Shown: positions 17,088-25,054, counted from the first letter of the stretch. The stretch is DNA of 64,000 nt from Pseudarthrobacter enclensis (GCF_030811655.1 NZ_JAUSRE010000019.1:44160-108159); one strand, 5' to 3'. Notes: generated from the sequence alone by a model not told the origin. Translations and numbers: made by a program.

Positions 17088-17613
17088 CTGGGTCTGGCTC
17101 ATTGCCCTCCGGGACCTGGACCAAGATGCCCGGGCCATCCAACTGGGGGCAGTGGCGGACCTGTCGCTGCTCCCCGGCCAGGAACGTTTCGTGGGCGACC
17201 CCCTGCGAATGGCCCTGGCAGGACTGGCAGAAGAATCGCGCCGGCCCTACGTGGTGGAATCCGGCGGTGACGCCGTCGGTCTCTTGACTCTCCAGCTCGG
17301 AGCCGCCAGCGTCGCCGGGTGGCCTGACGACCGGTCTGCGTGGTTGCTCCGAGGCTTCCTCATCGATCGCCGGCACCAGGGGAGAGGGCTGGGTACCCTC
17401 GCGGCCGCCGCCGCCGTGGAGGCCGCACACAGGCTCACCGTCCGGCACCAAGGCGGCGAGTCCGGCGTCGTACTTTCCGTCAACGAAGAAAACCATGCGG
17501 GCCTGGCCGCTTACCGCCGCGCCGGCTTTCTCGACGCGGGGCGGTACCTGGGTGGATCCGCGGGGCCGCAGCGGACCCTGTTCCGCAGCTTCGCCACCCT
17601 GCCGCCGCCGTAA
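17077..17613 (+). CDS. GNAT-family N-acetyltransferase
   Basis: 178 aa from ATG 17077, overlapping the 3' end of glnE by 11 nt. The acetyl-CoA pyrophosphate-binding segment RGFLIDRRHQGRGLGTLAAAAAVEAA (Q/RxxGxG/A) lies at about residues 88-113. The final VNEENHAGLAAYRRAGF motif is typical of RimI-like members. Substrate unknown. The overlap suggests translation coupled to glnE, but this placement is not a known glnE partner, so a nitrogen-related role would be speculation. Confidence 0.85.
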   Translation: MGTDWVWLIALRDLDQDARAIQLGAVADLSLLPGQERFVGDPLRMALAGLAEESRRPYVVESGGDAVGLLTLQLGAASVAGWPDDRSAWLLRGFLIDRRHQGRGLGTLAAAAAVEAAHRLTVRHQGGESGVVLSVNEENHAGLAAYRRAGFLDAGRYLGGSAGPQRTLFRSFATLPPP

Positions 17614-17655
17614 CGCGCCGCGCCGGCATTGCGCTTAGCAATCGTTTGCCCGATT

Positions 17656-17800
17656 ATGTGGATGGCGGTGTTCTCCAACCTTGTTGGGGGGAAGGCTGGA
17701 CAGTCTTCGTCTCGGGGGGCATTCGTCAGGGGGTCCGGCTCCCGGTCTCAGCACGTCTGGAGGCGGGCCCCCACCTACGGTCTTCGTCCGCGGCCTGACG
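17656..17800 (-). other. C-run hairpin region downstream of glnA1
   Basis: No gene in 17614-17816. On the minus strand it holds runs CCCCC, CCCCCC and CCCCCC. The last sits in the loop of an 8-bp hairpin (CCAGCCTT/AAGGTTGG, plus-strand 17677-17701). This resembles one hairpin of the actinobacterial 6C small RNA, but the second C-run lacks a good stem and no promoter or terminator is obvious. Confidence 0.25.
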
Positions 17801-17816
17801 GCCCTGCGGACAACGC

Positions 17817-17854
17817 AAAAGGCGGCCACCGGATGTATCCGGTGGCCGCCTTTT
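17817..17854. terminator. Bidirectional rho-independent terminator after glnA1
   Basis: A perfect 13-bp stem (17821-17833 with 17838-17850), TGTA loop, AAAA before and TTTT after. It lies 35 nt beyond the glnA1 stop on the minus strand and also serves the plus-strand GNAT gene. Confidence 0.93.
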
Positions 17855-17888
17855 GCTGGTTCAGCAGTCCTGCGGGGCAGGCTGGAGA

Positions 17889-19313
17889 CTAGACGCCGTA
17901 GTAGAGCTCGAACTCGTAGGGGTTCGGGCGCAGGGACAGCGGGCGGATCTCGTTCTCGTACTTGTACCCGATCCAGGTGTCAATGAGGTCCTGGGTGAAG
18001 ACGCCGCCGGCCTGCAGGAACTCGTTGTCCTCGCGCAGGGCCTCCAGGGCCTCCTCGAGCGTGCCCGGAGCCTTGGGGATGTCCTTTGCTTCCTCGGCGG
18101 GGAGCTCGTAGAGGTCCTTGTCGATCGGAGCCGGGGGCTCGATGCGGTTGCGGATGCCGTCGATGCCGGCCATCAGCTGGGCAGCGAACGCCAGGTACGG
18201 GTTGGAGGAGGGGTCCGGTGCGCGGAACTCGATGCGCTTGGCCTTCGGGTTGGAGCCCGTGATGGGGATACGGATACCGGCGGAGCGGTTGCCCTGCGAG
18301 TACACCATGTTGACCGGAGCCTCGAAGCCCTTGACCAGGCGGCGGTAGGAGTTCACCGTCGGGTTGGTGAACGCCAGGACGGCGGAAGCGTGCTTCAGCA
18401 GGCCGCCGATGTACCAGCGGGCGGTGTCGGACAGGCCGGCGTAGCCCTTCTCGTCGTAGAACAGCGGCTCGCCGCCGTTCCACAGCGACTGGTGGCAGTG
18501 CATGCCGGAGCCGTTGTCACCGAAGACCGGCTTCGGCATGAAGGTGACGGACTTGCCCCAGGCGTCAGCGGTGTTCTTGATGACGTACTTGAACTTCTGC
18601 AGATCATCGGCAGCGTGGGTCAGGGTAGTGAACTTGTAGTTGATCTCGGCCTGGCCGGCGGATCCAACTTCGTGGTGGCTGCGCTCAACCTCAAGGCCGG
18701 CTTCGTCCAGTGCCACACACATGGCGTCGCGCAGGTCAGCCTGCTTGTCCGTGGGGGAGACCGGGAAGTAACCGCCCTTGACCGGGGTCTTGTAGCCCAG
18801 GTTGCCGCCCTCTTCCTCGCGGCCGGTGTTCCAGTGGGCTTCCTCGGAGTCGATCTTGTAGAAGCTGCCCTGCGGGGAGGACTGGTACTGGACGTTGTCG
18901 AAGACGAAGAACTCGGCCTCGGGGGCAAAGAATGCGGTGTCGGCGATGCCGGTGGAAGCCAGGTAGGCCTCGGCCTTCTCGGCCACGCCGCGCGGGTCGC
19001 GGTGGTAGGGGTCACCGGTGCGCGGGTTGACGATGGAGAAGTTCAGCGCGAGGGTCTTTTCCATGCGGAAGGTGTCCAGGAACGCGGTGGTGACGTCCGG
19101 GATCAGCTGCATGTCGGATTCGGCGATGCCCTGGAAGCCGCGGATGGACGAACCGTCGAAGAGCTGGCCGTTGACGAAGAAGTCGGCGTCAACACTCTTG
19201 GCGGGGACGTTGAAGTGCTGCTGGACGCCCGGAAGATCGGTGAAGCGGATATCGACGAACTTTACATCTTCGTCCTTGATGAACTTGAGGACTTCGTCCG
19301 CAGTCTTGAACAT
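17889..19313 (-). CDS. glnA: Glutamine synthetase type I (GlnA1, adenylylatable)
   Basis: 474 aa, the length of the main actinobacterial GSI. Conserved blocks: QLFDGSSIRGFQ, EAEFFVFD, HHEVGSAGQAEINYKF, NGSGMHCHQSLW, NPTVNSYRRLVKGFEAPVN. The adenylylation motif DLYELPAEE is intact, with the target Tyr at residue 402, so GlnE should control this enzyme. Upstream on the minus strand there is a four-half-site GlnR-type operator (19458-19495) and a hairpin with a T-run (19374-19403), implying transcriptional control by nitrogen. The hairpin may also cause attenuation. Confidence 0.98.
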   Translation of the reverse strand: MFKTADEVLKFIKDEDVKFVDIRFTDLPGVQQHFNVPAKSVDADFFVNGQLFDGSSIRGFQGIAESDMQLIPDVTTAFLDTFRMEKTLALNFSIVNPRTGDPYHRDPRGVAEKAEAYLASTGIADTAFFAPEAEFFVFDNVQYQSSPQGSFYKIDSEEAHWNTGREEEGGNLGYKTPVKGGYFPVSPTDKQADLRDAMCVALDEAGLEVERSHHEVGSAGQAEINYKFTTLTHAADDLQKFKYVIKNTADAWGKSVTFMPKPVFGDNGSGMHCHQSLWNGGEPLFYDEKGYAGLSDTARWYIGGLLKHASAVLAFTNPTVNSYRRLVKGFEAPVNMVYSQGNRSAGIRIPITGSNPKAKRIEFRAPDPSSNPYLAFAAQLMAGIDGIRNRIEPPAPIDKDLYELPAEEAKDIPKAPGTLEEALEALREDNEFLQAGGVFTQDLIDTWIGYKYENEIRPLSLRPNPYEFELYYGV

Positions 19314-19373
19314 CTATGCTCCTAACGCATATGTAAATATCTGGCATGCAAGCCACATGATCCAGCGCAATCC

Positions 19374-19403
19374 AAAAGCAGGGAGAACGCTTGTTTTCCC
19401 TGC
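19374..19403 (-). terminator. Terminator-like hairpin in the glnA1 leader
   Basis: On the minus strand an 11-bp stem with one G-U pair (arms 19403-19393 and 19388-19378, GCTT-type loop) is followed by TTTT (19377-19374), about 60 nt before the glnA1 ATG. No minus-strand gene ends upstream, so this is either a leader attenuator or it shields glnA1 from background transcription. Confidence 0.5.
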
Positions 19404-19457
19404 TGTGTGTACCTGCCGGGGGATTGCTTGAAACTGCTAACAGACTATGGATGCGGC

Positions 19458-19495
19458 ATTTCCCGTCCGTGTCCGCATTGTTTCGGGCAGGTTAC
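19458..19495 (-). promoter_or_regulatory. GlnR-type operator upstream of glnA1
   Basis: Read on the minus strand: GTAAC-N6-GAAAC-N6-GACAC-N6-GAAAT. This matches the double GlnR consensus (gTnAC-N6-GaAAC repeated) at 18 of 20 half-site positions with exact 6-nt spacers. It lies 145-182 nt upstream of the glnA1 start. A weak -10 (TAGTCT, plus-strand 19442-19447) follows 10 nt downstream. Confidence 0.72.
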
Positions 19496-19528
19496 AGATC
19501 ACCCTGCTATGACCACGCTATCTTCCGT

Positions 19529-19561
19529 CCACAGTGCGGTCGAGTCCCATCCACACTGTGG
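19529..19561. repeat. Small inverted repeat before the RDD gene
   Basis: CCACAGTG (19529-19536) and CACTGTGG (19554-19561) with a 17-nt loop, between the GlnR-type site and the RDD gene promoter. Possibly an operator; function unknown. Confidence 0.3.
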
Positions 19562-19584
19562 GCGCGCTGCGTCCGGCGGCTCGG

Positions 19585-19590
19585 TAAGCT
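19585..19590 (+). promoter_or_regulatory. -10 hexamer, leaderless RDD gene
   Basis: TAAGCT followed by exactly 6 nt and GTG 19597. Confidence 0.6.
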
Positions 19591-19596
19591 TGGACA

Positions 19597-20034
19597 GTGG
19601 TAGATCGCAAAGATATCGGGTCCTGGCTCACCGGACCGGACACTTCCGGCATTTCGAAATATCCCGGTGAGCGGCTGGGCCTTCCCGAGTCCGGCCCCGG
19701 CTCCATCGCCCGCGCAGGACGCAGGATCGCGGCGATCATGATCGACTGGGGCATCGCACTGCTGATCAGTAACTTCGCTTTCGGCGGGGACTCCTGGGCC
19801 ACCCTTGCTGTCTTTGCCATCGAGCAGATCCTGCTGGTGGGAACCCTGGGCTACAGCATCGGCCACCGCGTCATGGGCATCGCCGTGATCAGGCCGGGCG
19901 GCGGCACTCCGGGTCCGCTCGCGGCACTGGTCAGGGCAGTTCTGCTGTGCCTGGTCATTCCCGCCGTGATTTTCGATCCCGACCAGCGTGGTCTCCACGA
20001 CAAAGCGATGAACACCCTCCTCATCCGCCGCTAG
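19597..20034 (+). CDS. RDD family membrane protein
   Basis: 145 aa. The first Arg/Asp-rich segment of an RDD domain is visible (ARAGRRIAAIMIDWGIALLI, about 40-60). Further hydrophobic segments lie at about 66-90 and 104-128, and the C-terminal motif DQRGLHDKAMNTLLIRR carries the final conserved Asp. Transport or lipid-related roles have been suggested for RDD proteins, but the function here is unknown. It sits divergently from glnA1, a neighbourhood seen in other actinobacteria. Confidence 0.88.
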   Translation: MVDRKDIGSWLTGPDTSGISKYPGERLGLPESGPGSIARAGRRIAAIMIDWGIALLISNFAFGGDSWATLAVFAIEQILLVGTLGYSIGHRVMGIAVIRPGGGTPGPLAALVRAVLLCLVIPAVIFDPDQRGLHDKAMNTLLIRR

Positions 20035-20127
20035 CAGCAGGACCGCCTCTTAGGTGCCGCGCGGTCTTCCGGCAGTTCGCAGCGACGCCAGGGCAAGATG
20101 TCGTAGAAGGTTCTTAGCCCGGCAGGC

Positions 20128-20487
20128 CTATGCCCGGCTGGGCTCGAGGTCGGCTTCCACACTCTCTGCCCCGGAGGCAGCCAGGTACCCCCGCCGCCCG
20201 GCCCAGCGCTCGAACAGGATGGTGGCGAAGGGAAAAACGGCGGAGACTCCAGCCAGCACGGCCACCAGGAACGGCCAGCGCTGGAGGCGCCAAAGCAGCA
20301 GTGCAGTCACCCCGTAGGCGATGAACAGCGCACCGTGGACGGGCCCGGCAATCTGGACGCCAAGTTCCGTGGTGCCCGCAATCCACTTCAGGTACATCCC
20401 TGCCAGGAGCGCGGCCCAGCTGCATGCCTCCGCCACCGCGAGGATGCGGAAGGCGCGGATGGTCGGTGTCTTCGAGGGCATGGTCAC
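20128..20487 (-). CDS. DUF3817 integral membrane protein
   Basis: 119 aa from GTG 20487; the ATG two codons inside (20481) is an equally good start. Three hydrophobic helices plus the conserved FRILAVAEACSWAALLAGMYLKW opening and GPVHGALFIAYGV block match DUF3817 (about 100 aa). Function unknown. The neighbouring DUF4191 gene, upstream on the same strand, is separated from it by a terminator, so it is probably transcribed separately. Confidence 0.88.
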   Translation of the reverse strand: MTMPSKTPTIRAFRILAVAEACSWAALLAGMYLKWIAGTTELGVQIAGPVHGALFIAYGVTALLLWRLQRWPFLVAVLAGVSAVFPFATILFERWAGRRGYLAASGAESVEADLEPSRA

Positions 20488-20550
20488 GTCCCGTCGTTGT
20501 CGGTGAGCGGCTTGGGTGCGGAAGTGCGTCCGGGAGCTGTCCGGGGCAAG

Positions 20551-20590
20551 AAAAACGCCCCGGTGGCCGGCTGTGCCGGTACCGGGGCGT
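20551..20590 (-). terminator. Rho-independent terminator after the DUF4191 gene
   Basis: 10-bp perfect stem (20555-20564 with 20581-20590) enclosing CCGG/CCGG. It is followed on the minus strand by TTTTT (plus-strand AAAAA 20551-20555) and starts 9 nt beyond the DUF4191 stop. Confidence 0.85.
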
Positions 20591-20598
20591 CCTGGTGG

Positions 20599-21351
20599 CT
20601 AACGCCCGCGGTTGGGACGGGCCTTGTACGGGTCGATGCCCTTGGGGATGGGAAGCCTGGTGCCCATGGATGCGATGCGCTTGGAAACCGTGCTTACCTC
20701 GAGCTTGGTCAGTTCGTTCTTCATCTTGCCCATCTGCTTGGCAACCTGGCTCAGGGGTACCTGGCCTTCGCCGCGCCCGGTCTGGATGGTGTGGACGGGA
20801 ACGTTGGGCAGGATTCGCGCCAGGCGCTTGCGCTCGGCATCCAGCAGCGGCTTCACCCGGTGGGTAGGGCCTTCACTGACCAGGACGACGCCGGGACGGC
20901 CGACGGCGCGGAACACGGCATCCTGCGTGCGCGGGTTCACAGCGACGGGCTGCTCCTCGGTGATCCATCCCCGGCGCAGCGTGCCCAGGGCAGCGCCCGA
21001 AGCTCCCGGCTGGTCTTCGATCTGGGCGAATGCGGCGCGCTCGGCACGACGCGAGAGGATGAAGGTGGCCGCCAGCAGGCCCAGCGGAATGCCGATGATG
21101 AGGCCCGTGATCCAGTTGTCCAGCAGGAAGCCCACCAGGAAGCTCACAGCCACCACACCCAGGAACACCAGCAGCATCAGCCACGGAACCATGGGATCGT
21201 GGCGGCGGGTCATGGTGAAGACCTCGCCGATCTGCTTGAGCCTGCTGGGCTTCTTGGCCTTTGCTTCCTTGGGTTTGCGCGTGAACATGCTGCGCTTCAC
21301 CGCGCTTGAGCCCGCGGAGGAGGAGTTGCTGGAGTCAGGGGATTTCGCCAT
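20599..21351 (-). CDS. DUF4191 membrane protein
   Basis: 250 aa. A Ser/Lys-rich N-terminus is followed by two adjacent membrane helices (about 56-74 and 78-98). A cytoplasmic domain contains RRGWITEEQPVAVNPRTQD, GRPGVVLVSEGP and the basic C-terminal tail, all typical of DUF4191. The family is confined to actinobacteria and is usually found next to lipA, as here. Function unknown. A TAGAAT hexamer (minus strand, plus 21361-21366) lies 9 nt before the ATG, with GAGG in between, so the mRNA leader is at most a few nucleotides. Confidence 0.92.
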   Translation of the reverse strand: MAKSPDSSNSSSAGSSAVKRSMFTRKPKEAKAKKPSRLKQIGEVFTMTRRHDPMVPWLMLLVFLGVVAVSFLVGFLLDNWITGLIIGIPLGLLAATFILSRRAERAAFAQIEDQPGASGAALGTLRRGWITEEQPVAVNPRTQDAVFRAVGRPGVVLVSEGPTHRVKPLLDAERKRLARILPNVPVHTIQTGRGEGQVPLSQVAKQMGKMKNELTKLEVSTVSKRIASMGTRLPIPKGIDPYKARPNRGR

Positions 21352-21383
21352 AGTGCCTCAATTCTACGTGACTTAAACCAAAC

Positions 21384-21415
21384 GGCCGGACGCCGGAATC
21401 TTCCGGTGTCCGGCC
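21384..21415 (-). terminator. Terminator after lipA
   Basis: 15-bp stem (21384-21398 with 21401-21415) with one G-U pair, followed on the minus strand by GTTTGGTTT. It lies 25 nt past the lipA stop. Confidence 0.8.
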
Positions 21416-21439
21416 CTTGGGCACTTCACGGATTGCGGG

Positions 21440-22459
21440 TCAGGAGTGTGCTGCCAGGAGGGTGGCGGCTTCCTGGCGGGTGGTGCCGGAGTCTTGGATG
21501 CCGTCGGCGATGTGGGCGAGTTCGGCGGGGATGTCGCGTCCTTTTTTGCGCATGGCGGTGGCCCAGAGGCGGCCGGCGCGGTAGGAGGAGCGGACCAGGG
21601 GGCCGGACATGACGCCGAGGAAGCCGATTTCTTCGGCTTCGTGCTGGAGGTCGACGAATTCCTGGGGTTTGACCCAGCGGTCCACGGGCAGGTGCCGTTC
21701 GGAGGGGCGCAGGTATTGGGTGATGGTGATCAGGTCGCAGCCGGCGGCGTGGAGGTCGCGGAGTGCTTCGCTGATTTCTTCGCGGGTTTCGCCCATGCCC
21801 AGGATGAGGTTGGATTTGGTGACCATGCCCAGGTTCCGGCCCTGGGTGATGACGTCCAGGGAGCGTTCGTAGCGGAACGCGGGGCGGATCCGTTTGAAGA
21901 TGCGGGGCACGGTTTCGACGTTGTGCGCGAAGACCTCCGGCTTGGAGTCGCAGATCGCTTTGATGTGGTCGGGGTTGCCGGAGAAGTCGGGGATGAGCAG
22001 TTCGACGCCGGTGCCGGGGTTCAGTTCGTGGATCTTGCGGACGGTTTCGGCGTAGAGCCAGACGCCTTCGTCTTCGAGGTCGTCGCGGGCGACGCCGGTG
22101 ACGGTGGCGTAGCGCAGGGCCATGGATTGGACGGAGCGGGCCACTTTGGTGGGTTCGAACCGGTCCAGGGGTGAGGGTTTGCCGGTGTCGATCTGGCAGA
22201 AGTCGCAGCGGCGGGTGCATTCGGAGCCGCCGATCAGGAAGGTGGCTTCCTTGTCTTCCCAGCATTCGAAGATGTTGGGGCAGCCGGCCTCTTCGCAGAC
22301 GGTGTGCAGGCCCTCTTTCTTGACCAGGTTCTTCAGGCCGACGAACTCCGGGCCCATCTGGACCTTGGCCTTGATCCACTCCGGCTTGCGCTCCACCGGA
22401 ACCGCAGCGTTGCGCTGCTCGATCCGCAGCATCTTCCGGCCTTCAGGTGCCAATGTCAC
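21440..22459 (-). CDS. lipA: Lipoyl synthase
   Basis: 339 aa radical-SAM enzyme that inserts two sulfurs into octanoylated E2/GcvH domains to make lipoyl groups. Both cluster motifs are visible: the auxiliary [4Fe-4S] CxxxxCxxxxxC in CEEAGCPNIFEC, and the radical-SAM CxxxCxxC in CTRRCDFC. The start overlaps the lipB stop (ATGA, 22456-22459), so lipB-lipA is one translationally coupled operon. Codons end overwhelmingly in C or G, which also keeps long shadow frames open. Substrates encoded nearby include the two lipoyl domains of the 30765-32546 E2. Confidence 0.98.
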   Translation of the reverse strand: MTLAPEGRKMLRIEQRNAAVPVERKPEWIKAKVQMGPEFVGLKNLVKKEGLHTVCEEAGCPNIFECWEDKEATFLIGGSECTRRCDFCQIDTGKPSPLDRFEPTKVARSVQSMALRYATVTGVARDDLEDEGVWLYAETVRKIHELNPGTGVELLIPDFSGNPDHIKAICDSKPEVFAHNVETVPRIFKRIRPAFRYERSLDVITQGRNLGMVTKSNLILGMGETREEISEALRDLHAAGCDLITITQYLRPSERHLPVDRWVKPQEFVDLQHEAEEIGFLGVMSGPLVRSSYRAGRLWATAMRKKGRDIPAELAHIADGIQDSGTTRQEAATLLAAHS

Positions 22460-23124
22460 AGTAGAGCTCCTTCAGGGCTCGAAACCAATGCTTCTTCATG
22501 TTTGCGGAATTCCGCCACAAACCTGTCCACGATGTCCGCAGGCCGGATGTCGTGGCCCGTTTCCAGTGACATCGTGGTAACCCCGGCGTCGGTGATGCCG
22601 CAGGCAATGATCTGTCCGTAGGGCGCGAGGTCGTTGCTGCAGTTGATGGCGACGCCGTGCATGGTGACGCCATTCAGGACCCGGATGCCGATCGCTGCGA
22701 TCTTGCGGTCCGGGCCCTTGGCGTCGGCCTTGATCCATACGCCGGCTCGCCCCTTGATGCGCTCAGCCTTGATGCCGTAGTCCGCCATGACGGTGATCAT
22801 GATCTCTTCAAGGCGCTCCACGTAATCCCGGATGCCGGAACGGTTCTTCAGCTTCAGGATGGGGTAGGCCACCAGCTGGCCGGGGCCGTGCCAGGTGAGC
22901 TTGCCGCCGCGGTCCACGGGCACGACCGGCGTTCCGTCGAACGGGCGCTCATGGTCCTCGGTGAGCTTGCCTGCCGTGTAGACGGCCGCGTGCTCCAAAA
23001 TCAGGACGGTGCTGGGGGCAGTTCCGGCAACAACTTTGTCATGGAGCCCGCGCTGGGCGTCCCAGCCTTCCATGTAATCAACGAAGTCAGGGGCAAGACC
23101 CAGCTGTGAAAACTCAAGAGTCAT
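22456..23124 (-). CDS. lipB: Octanoyl-[ACP]:protein N-octanoyltransferase
   Basis: 222 aa. It transfers octanoate from acyl carrier protein to the lipoyl-domain lysine, the first step of lipoate assembly. Family motifs: DRGGKLTWHGPGQLVAYPI (about 75-93), KIAAIGIRVLNGVTMHGVAIN (Lys of the catalytic dyad) and IIACGITDAGVTTM (catalytic Cys). A TAAGCT hexamer (minus strand, plus 23132-23137) lies 7 nt before the ATG, suggesting a leaderless lipB-lipA mRNA. Confidence 0.97.
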   Translation of the reverse strand: MTLEFSQLGLAPDFVDYMEGWDAQRGLHDKVVAGTAPSTVLILEHAAVYTAGKLTEDHERPFDGTPVVPVDRGGKLTWHGPGQLVAYPILKLKNRSGIRDYVERLEEIMITVMADYGIKAERIKGRAGVWIKADAKGPDRKIAAIGIRVLNGVTMHGVAINCSNDLAPYGQIIACGITDAGVTTMSLETGHDIRPADIVDRFVAEFRKHEEALVSSPEGALL

Positions 23125-23131
23125 GGCATCC

Positions 23132-23137
23132 AGCTTA
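23132..23137 (-). promoter_or_regulatory. -10 hexamer, leaderless lipB-lipA transcript
   Basis: TAAGCT on the minus strand, 7 nt before the lipB ATG. Confidence 0.5.
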
Positions 23138-23248
23138 GACCCCGCAGGCGCGCCAGCCCGGTTTAGTGTCCAAGCTCACCGCCTGCCCCCTTTATGACTG
23201 CGGCAGCCGGGCCTGTGGATAACTTCTGCAGCATCCTCGAAACTCGGC

Positions 23249-23254
23249 TAGACA
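23249..23254 (+). promoter_or_regulatory. -10-like hexamer, kinase gene
   Basis: TAGACA followed by 6 nt and ATG 23261. The last base departs from TANNNT. Confidence 0.35.
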
Positions 23255-23260
23255 TGGACC

Positions 23261-24910
23261 ATGGACGATGCACAGGCGCCGGAAGTCCCCGGTTACGACG
23301 TCGGCCGGCTGTTGGGCAGGGGCGGCAGTTCGGACGTGTGGCTGGCCAGGGAACAAGGCAACGGAAGGGATTACGCGCTGAAATGCTTCCGGGTGGAAGG
23401 GCCAGGTACATGGGGCAGTACCGGCATGGCGGAGGAGGGCATCCGGCGGGAGATCCGGATCCTTTCGGCCCTGGACCATCCGCACCTGGTCAAGGTGCAC
23501 GATGCGGTGCGCACGGGAGAGGGTGCCAAGGGCACCGCGCTTGTTATGGACTACGCGGCCGGCGGGTCGCTGGCGCAGTTGGTCTGCGCCCGCGGCAAGC
23601 TCAGCGTGGGGGAGACGGTCACGGTCCTCACGCCCATTGCCCAGGCCCTGGACTACCTTCACGGCAAAGGCTTCACGCACTCTGACGTGTCGCCGGGAAA
23701 TGTTCTGTTTACAGGGCAAGGCAAACCCCTGCTGTCCGACGTCGGAATTGCCCGGATGCTCGGCGACCCGGGCGGCAGCGGACGCGGGGGTACGGCCGGC
23801 TTCCTGGATCCTTCACCCGTTGACGCTGTCCGGGCCGGACTCCAGCCGGAACGCGACATCTACTCGGCTGCAGCGCTGGGGTGGTTCTGCCTGACCGGTG
23901 CAGCACCCGGCCGCACTGCCGACCGTCCCCCGCTGTCCCTTCTGGTTCCCGGCGTGCCGAAGGAGTTCGCCGCGGCCCTGGAAGCAGGGCTAAGCGAGGA
24001 CCGGCGGGTTCGCCCGGGCGCGCTGGCGCTTGCGACGGCCGTCTACCGCAGCGCCGAGGCGCAGCCGGTGGACCTCTCCGGCTCCGTCCATCCAACCGTC
24101 CTGCCTGAACTGCTGACCCGGCGGCATATTCACGATGAATCAAAGCGCAGGGAATTCCCGGTGAAACTCCGGGCCCTGCGCCGCCGGGCGGCGACGGCCA
24201 GATGGAACAAGCACCCCAAACCGGCGGCCGCAGTCCCCGGGATCGCCGGGCCTGCGGCGGCAAAAGCGGCGGCAGGCCGGGGCAAACATGCCGGCGAACA
24301 GGTTGCCGGGCGAAGAAGGCGGATGTTGCTGCGGTCAGTCCTGCCCTCCGTTGCCGCAGCTGTGGCGGGGCTCCTGCTGCTGTCCGGAGCCACCGGGGAG
24401 CGGATGTGGACGGGCAGCGGGGATGCCGGTCCGCCGCCGGTACCCGCCACGCCCAGCGGTGCTGTTCCGGGCGGGGAAACCGGGCCCGGTTCTCCGCTTG
24501 GCGATGCAAGGCGCCAGGCCCATGCTGACGACCCTGCCCTGGCCGTCCGCGGGCTTGCGGCACTGCGGGACTACGCCTTCAGCAGCGGCAGGCTGGAGCT
24601 GCTGGCAGACGTGAACGTGCCCGGGTCCGCGGCGGCTGCGGCAGATGAACGGATCGCCGCGGCTTTGCGCCCTTCCGGGCACCGCCTCGCCGGATTCACC
24701 AGCACCCTCTCCGGCGTGGCCGCGGATGAGGGGGAAACCGGCAGCCGGGCGGTGGTCAGGGTGGTGGCCGCCACCTCCGGCTACAGCACGACCGGCGGCG
24801 GGGGCAACGTCGTGGCCACGGGTGCGGCTACCGGGCCGCAGCCGCTGCGCCTGGTGCTGGTCCGCCTGGACGGCGAGTGGCGGGTCAGCGACATCCTGCC
24901 GGGCCTGTGA
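23261..24910 (+). CDS. Membrane serine/threonine protein kinase (non-RD, no PASTA)
   Basis: 549 aa. Kinase domain about 12-270: Gly-rich loop GRGGSSDV, Lys41 (YALK), Glu64 (REIRIL), catalytic Asp142 in HSDVSPGN with Asn147, metal Asp160 in SDVG. HRD is changed to HSD and DFG to DVG, so it is a non-RD kinase not expected to need classical activation-loop phosphorylation. A basic juxtamembrane region with Ala/Gly repeats leads to one membrane helix (about 360-378). A C-terminal extracytoplasmic domain of about 170 aa follows, unlike PASTA repeats. The catalytic residues are present so activity is likely. Ligand and targets are unknown. It is divergent from lipB. Confidence 0.88.
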   Translation: MDDAQAPEVPGYDVGRLLGRGGSSDVWLAREQGNGRDYALKCFRVEGPGTWGSTGMAEEGIRREIRILSALDHPHLVKVHDAVRTGEGAKGTALVMDYAAGGSLAQLVCARGKLSVGETVTVLTPIAQALDYLHGKGFTHSDVSPGNVLFTGQGKPLLSDVGIARMLGDPGGSGRGGTAGFLDPSPVDAVRAGLQPERDIYSAAALGWFCLTGAAPGRTADRPPLSLLVPGVPKEFAAALEAGLSEDRRVRPGALALATAVYRSAEAQPVDLSGSVHPTVLPELLTRRHIHDESKRREFPVKLRALRRRAATARWNKHPKPAAAVPGIAGPAAAKAAAGRGKHAGEQVAGRRRRMLLRSVLPSVAAAVAGLLLLSGATGERMWTGSGDAGPPPVPATPSGAVPGGETGPGSPLGDARRQAHADDPALAVRGLAALRDYAFSSGRLELLADVNVPGSAAAAADERIAAALRPSGHRLAGFTSTLSGVAADEGETGSRAVVRVVAATSGYSTTGGGGNVVATGAATGPQPLRLVLVRLDGEWRVSDILPGL

Positions 24911-25054
24911 CGTGTGCAGGGCTGTGACGTTGAAGGCAACGGTTGAGCCGGCGCCATATTGCCGCCGCCCGTCGGATGGCCCGTGCGGTCCTGGTCCTTG
25001 GCCGTCAAGCAGTACTTGGCAGCCGACGGCGTCCTGCTACAGGGTGCCTTCCTT

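Noticed and set aside
17853..19325. 490-aa open frame antisense to glnA1
   Set aside because: Mirror of glnA1; composition is typical of an antisense shadow and it runs through the glnA1 terminator side.
21426..22379. 317-aa same-strand open frame inside lipA
   Set aside because: Arg/Pro/His-rich +1 shadow produced by lipA's extreme codon bias; all radical-SAM motifs are in the lipA frame.
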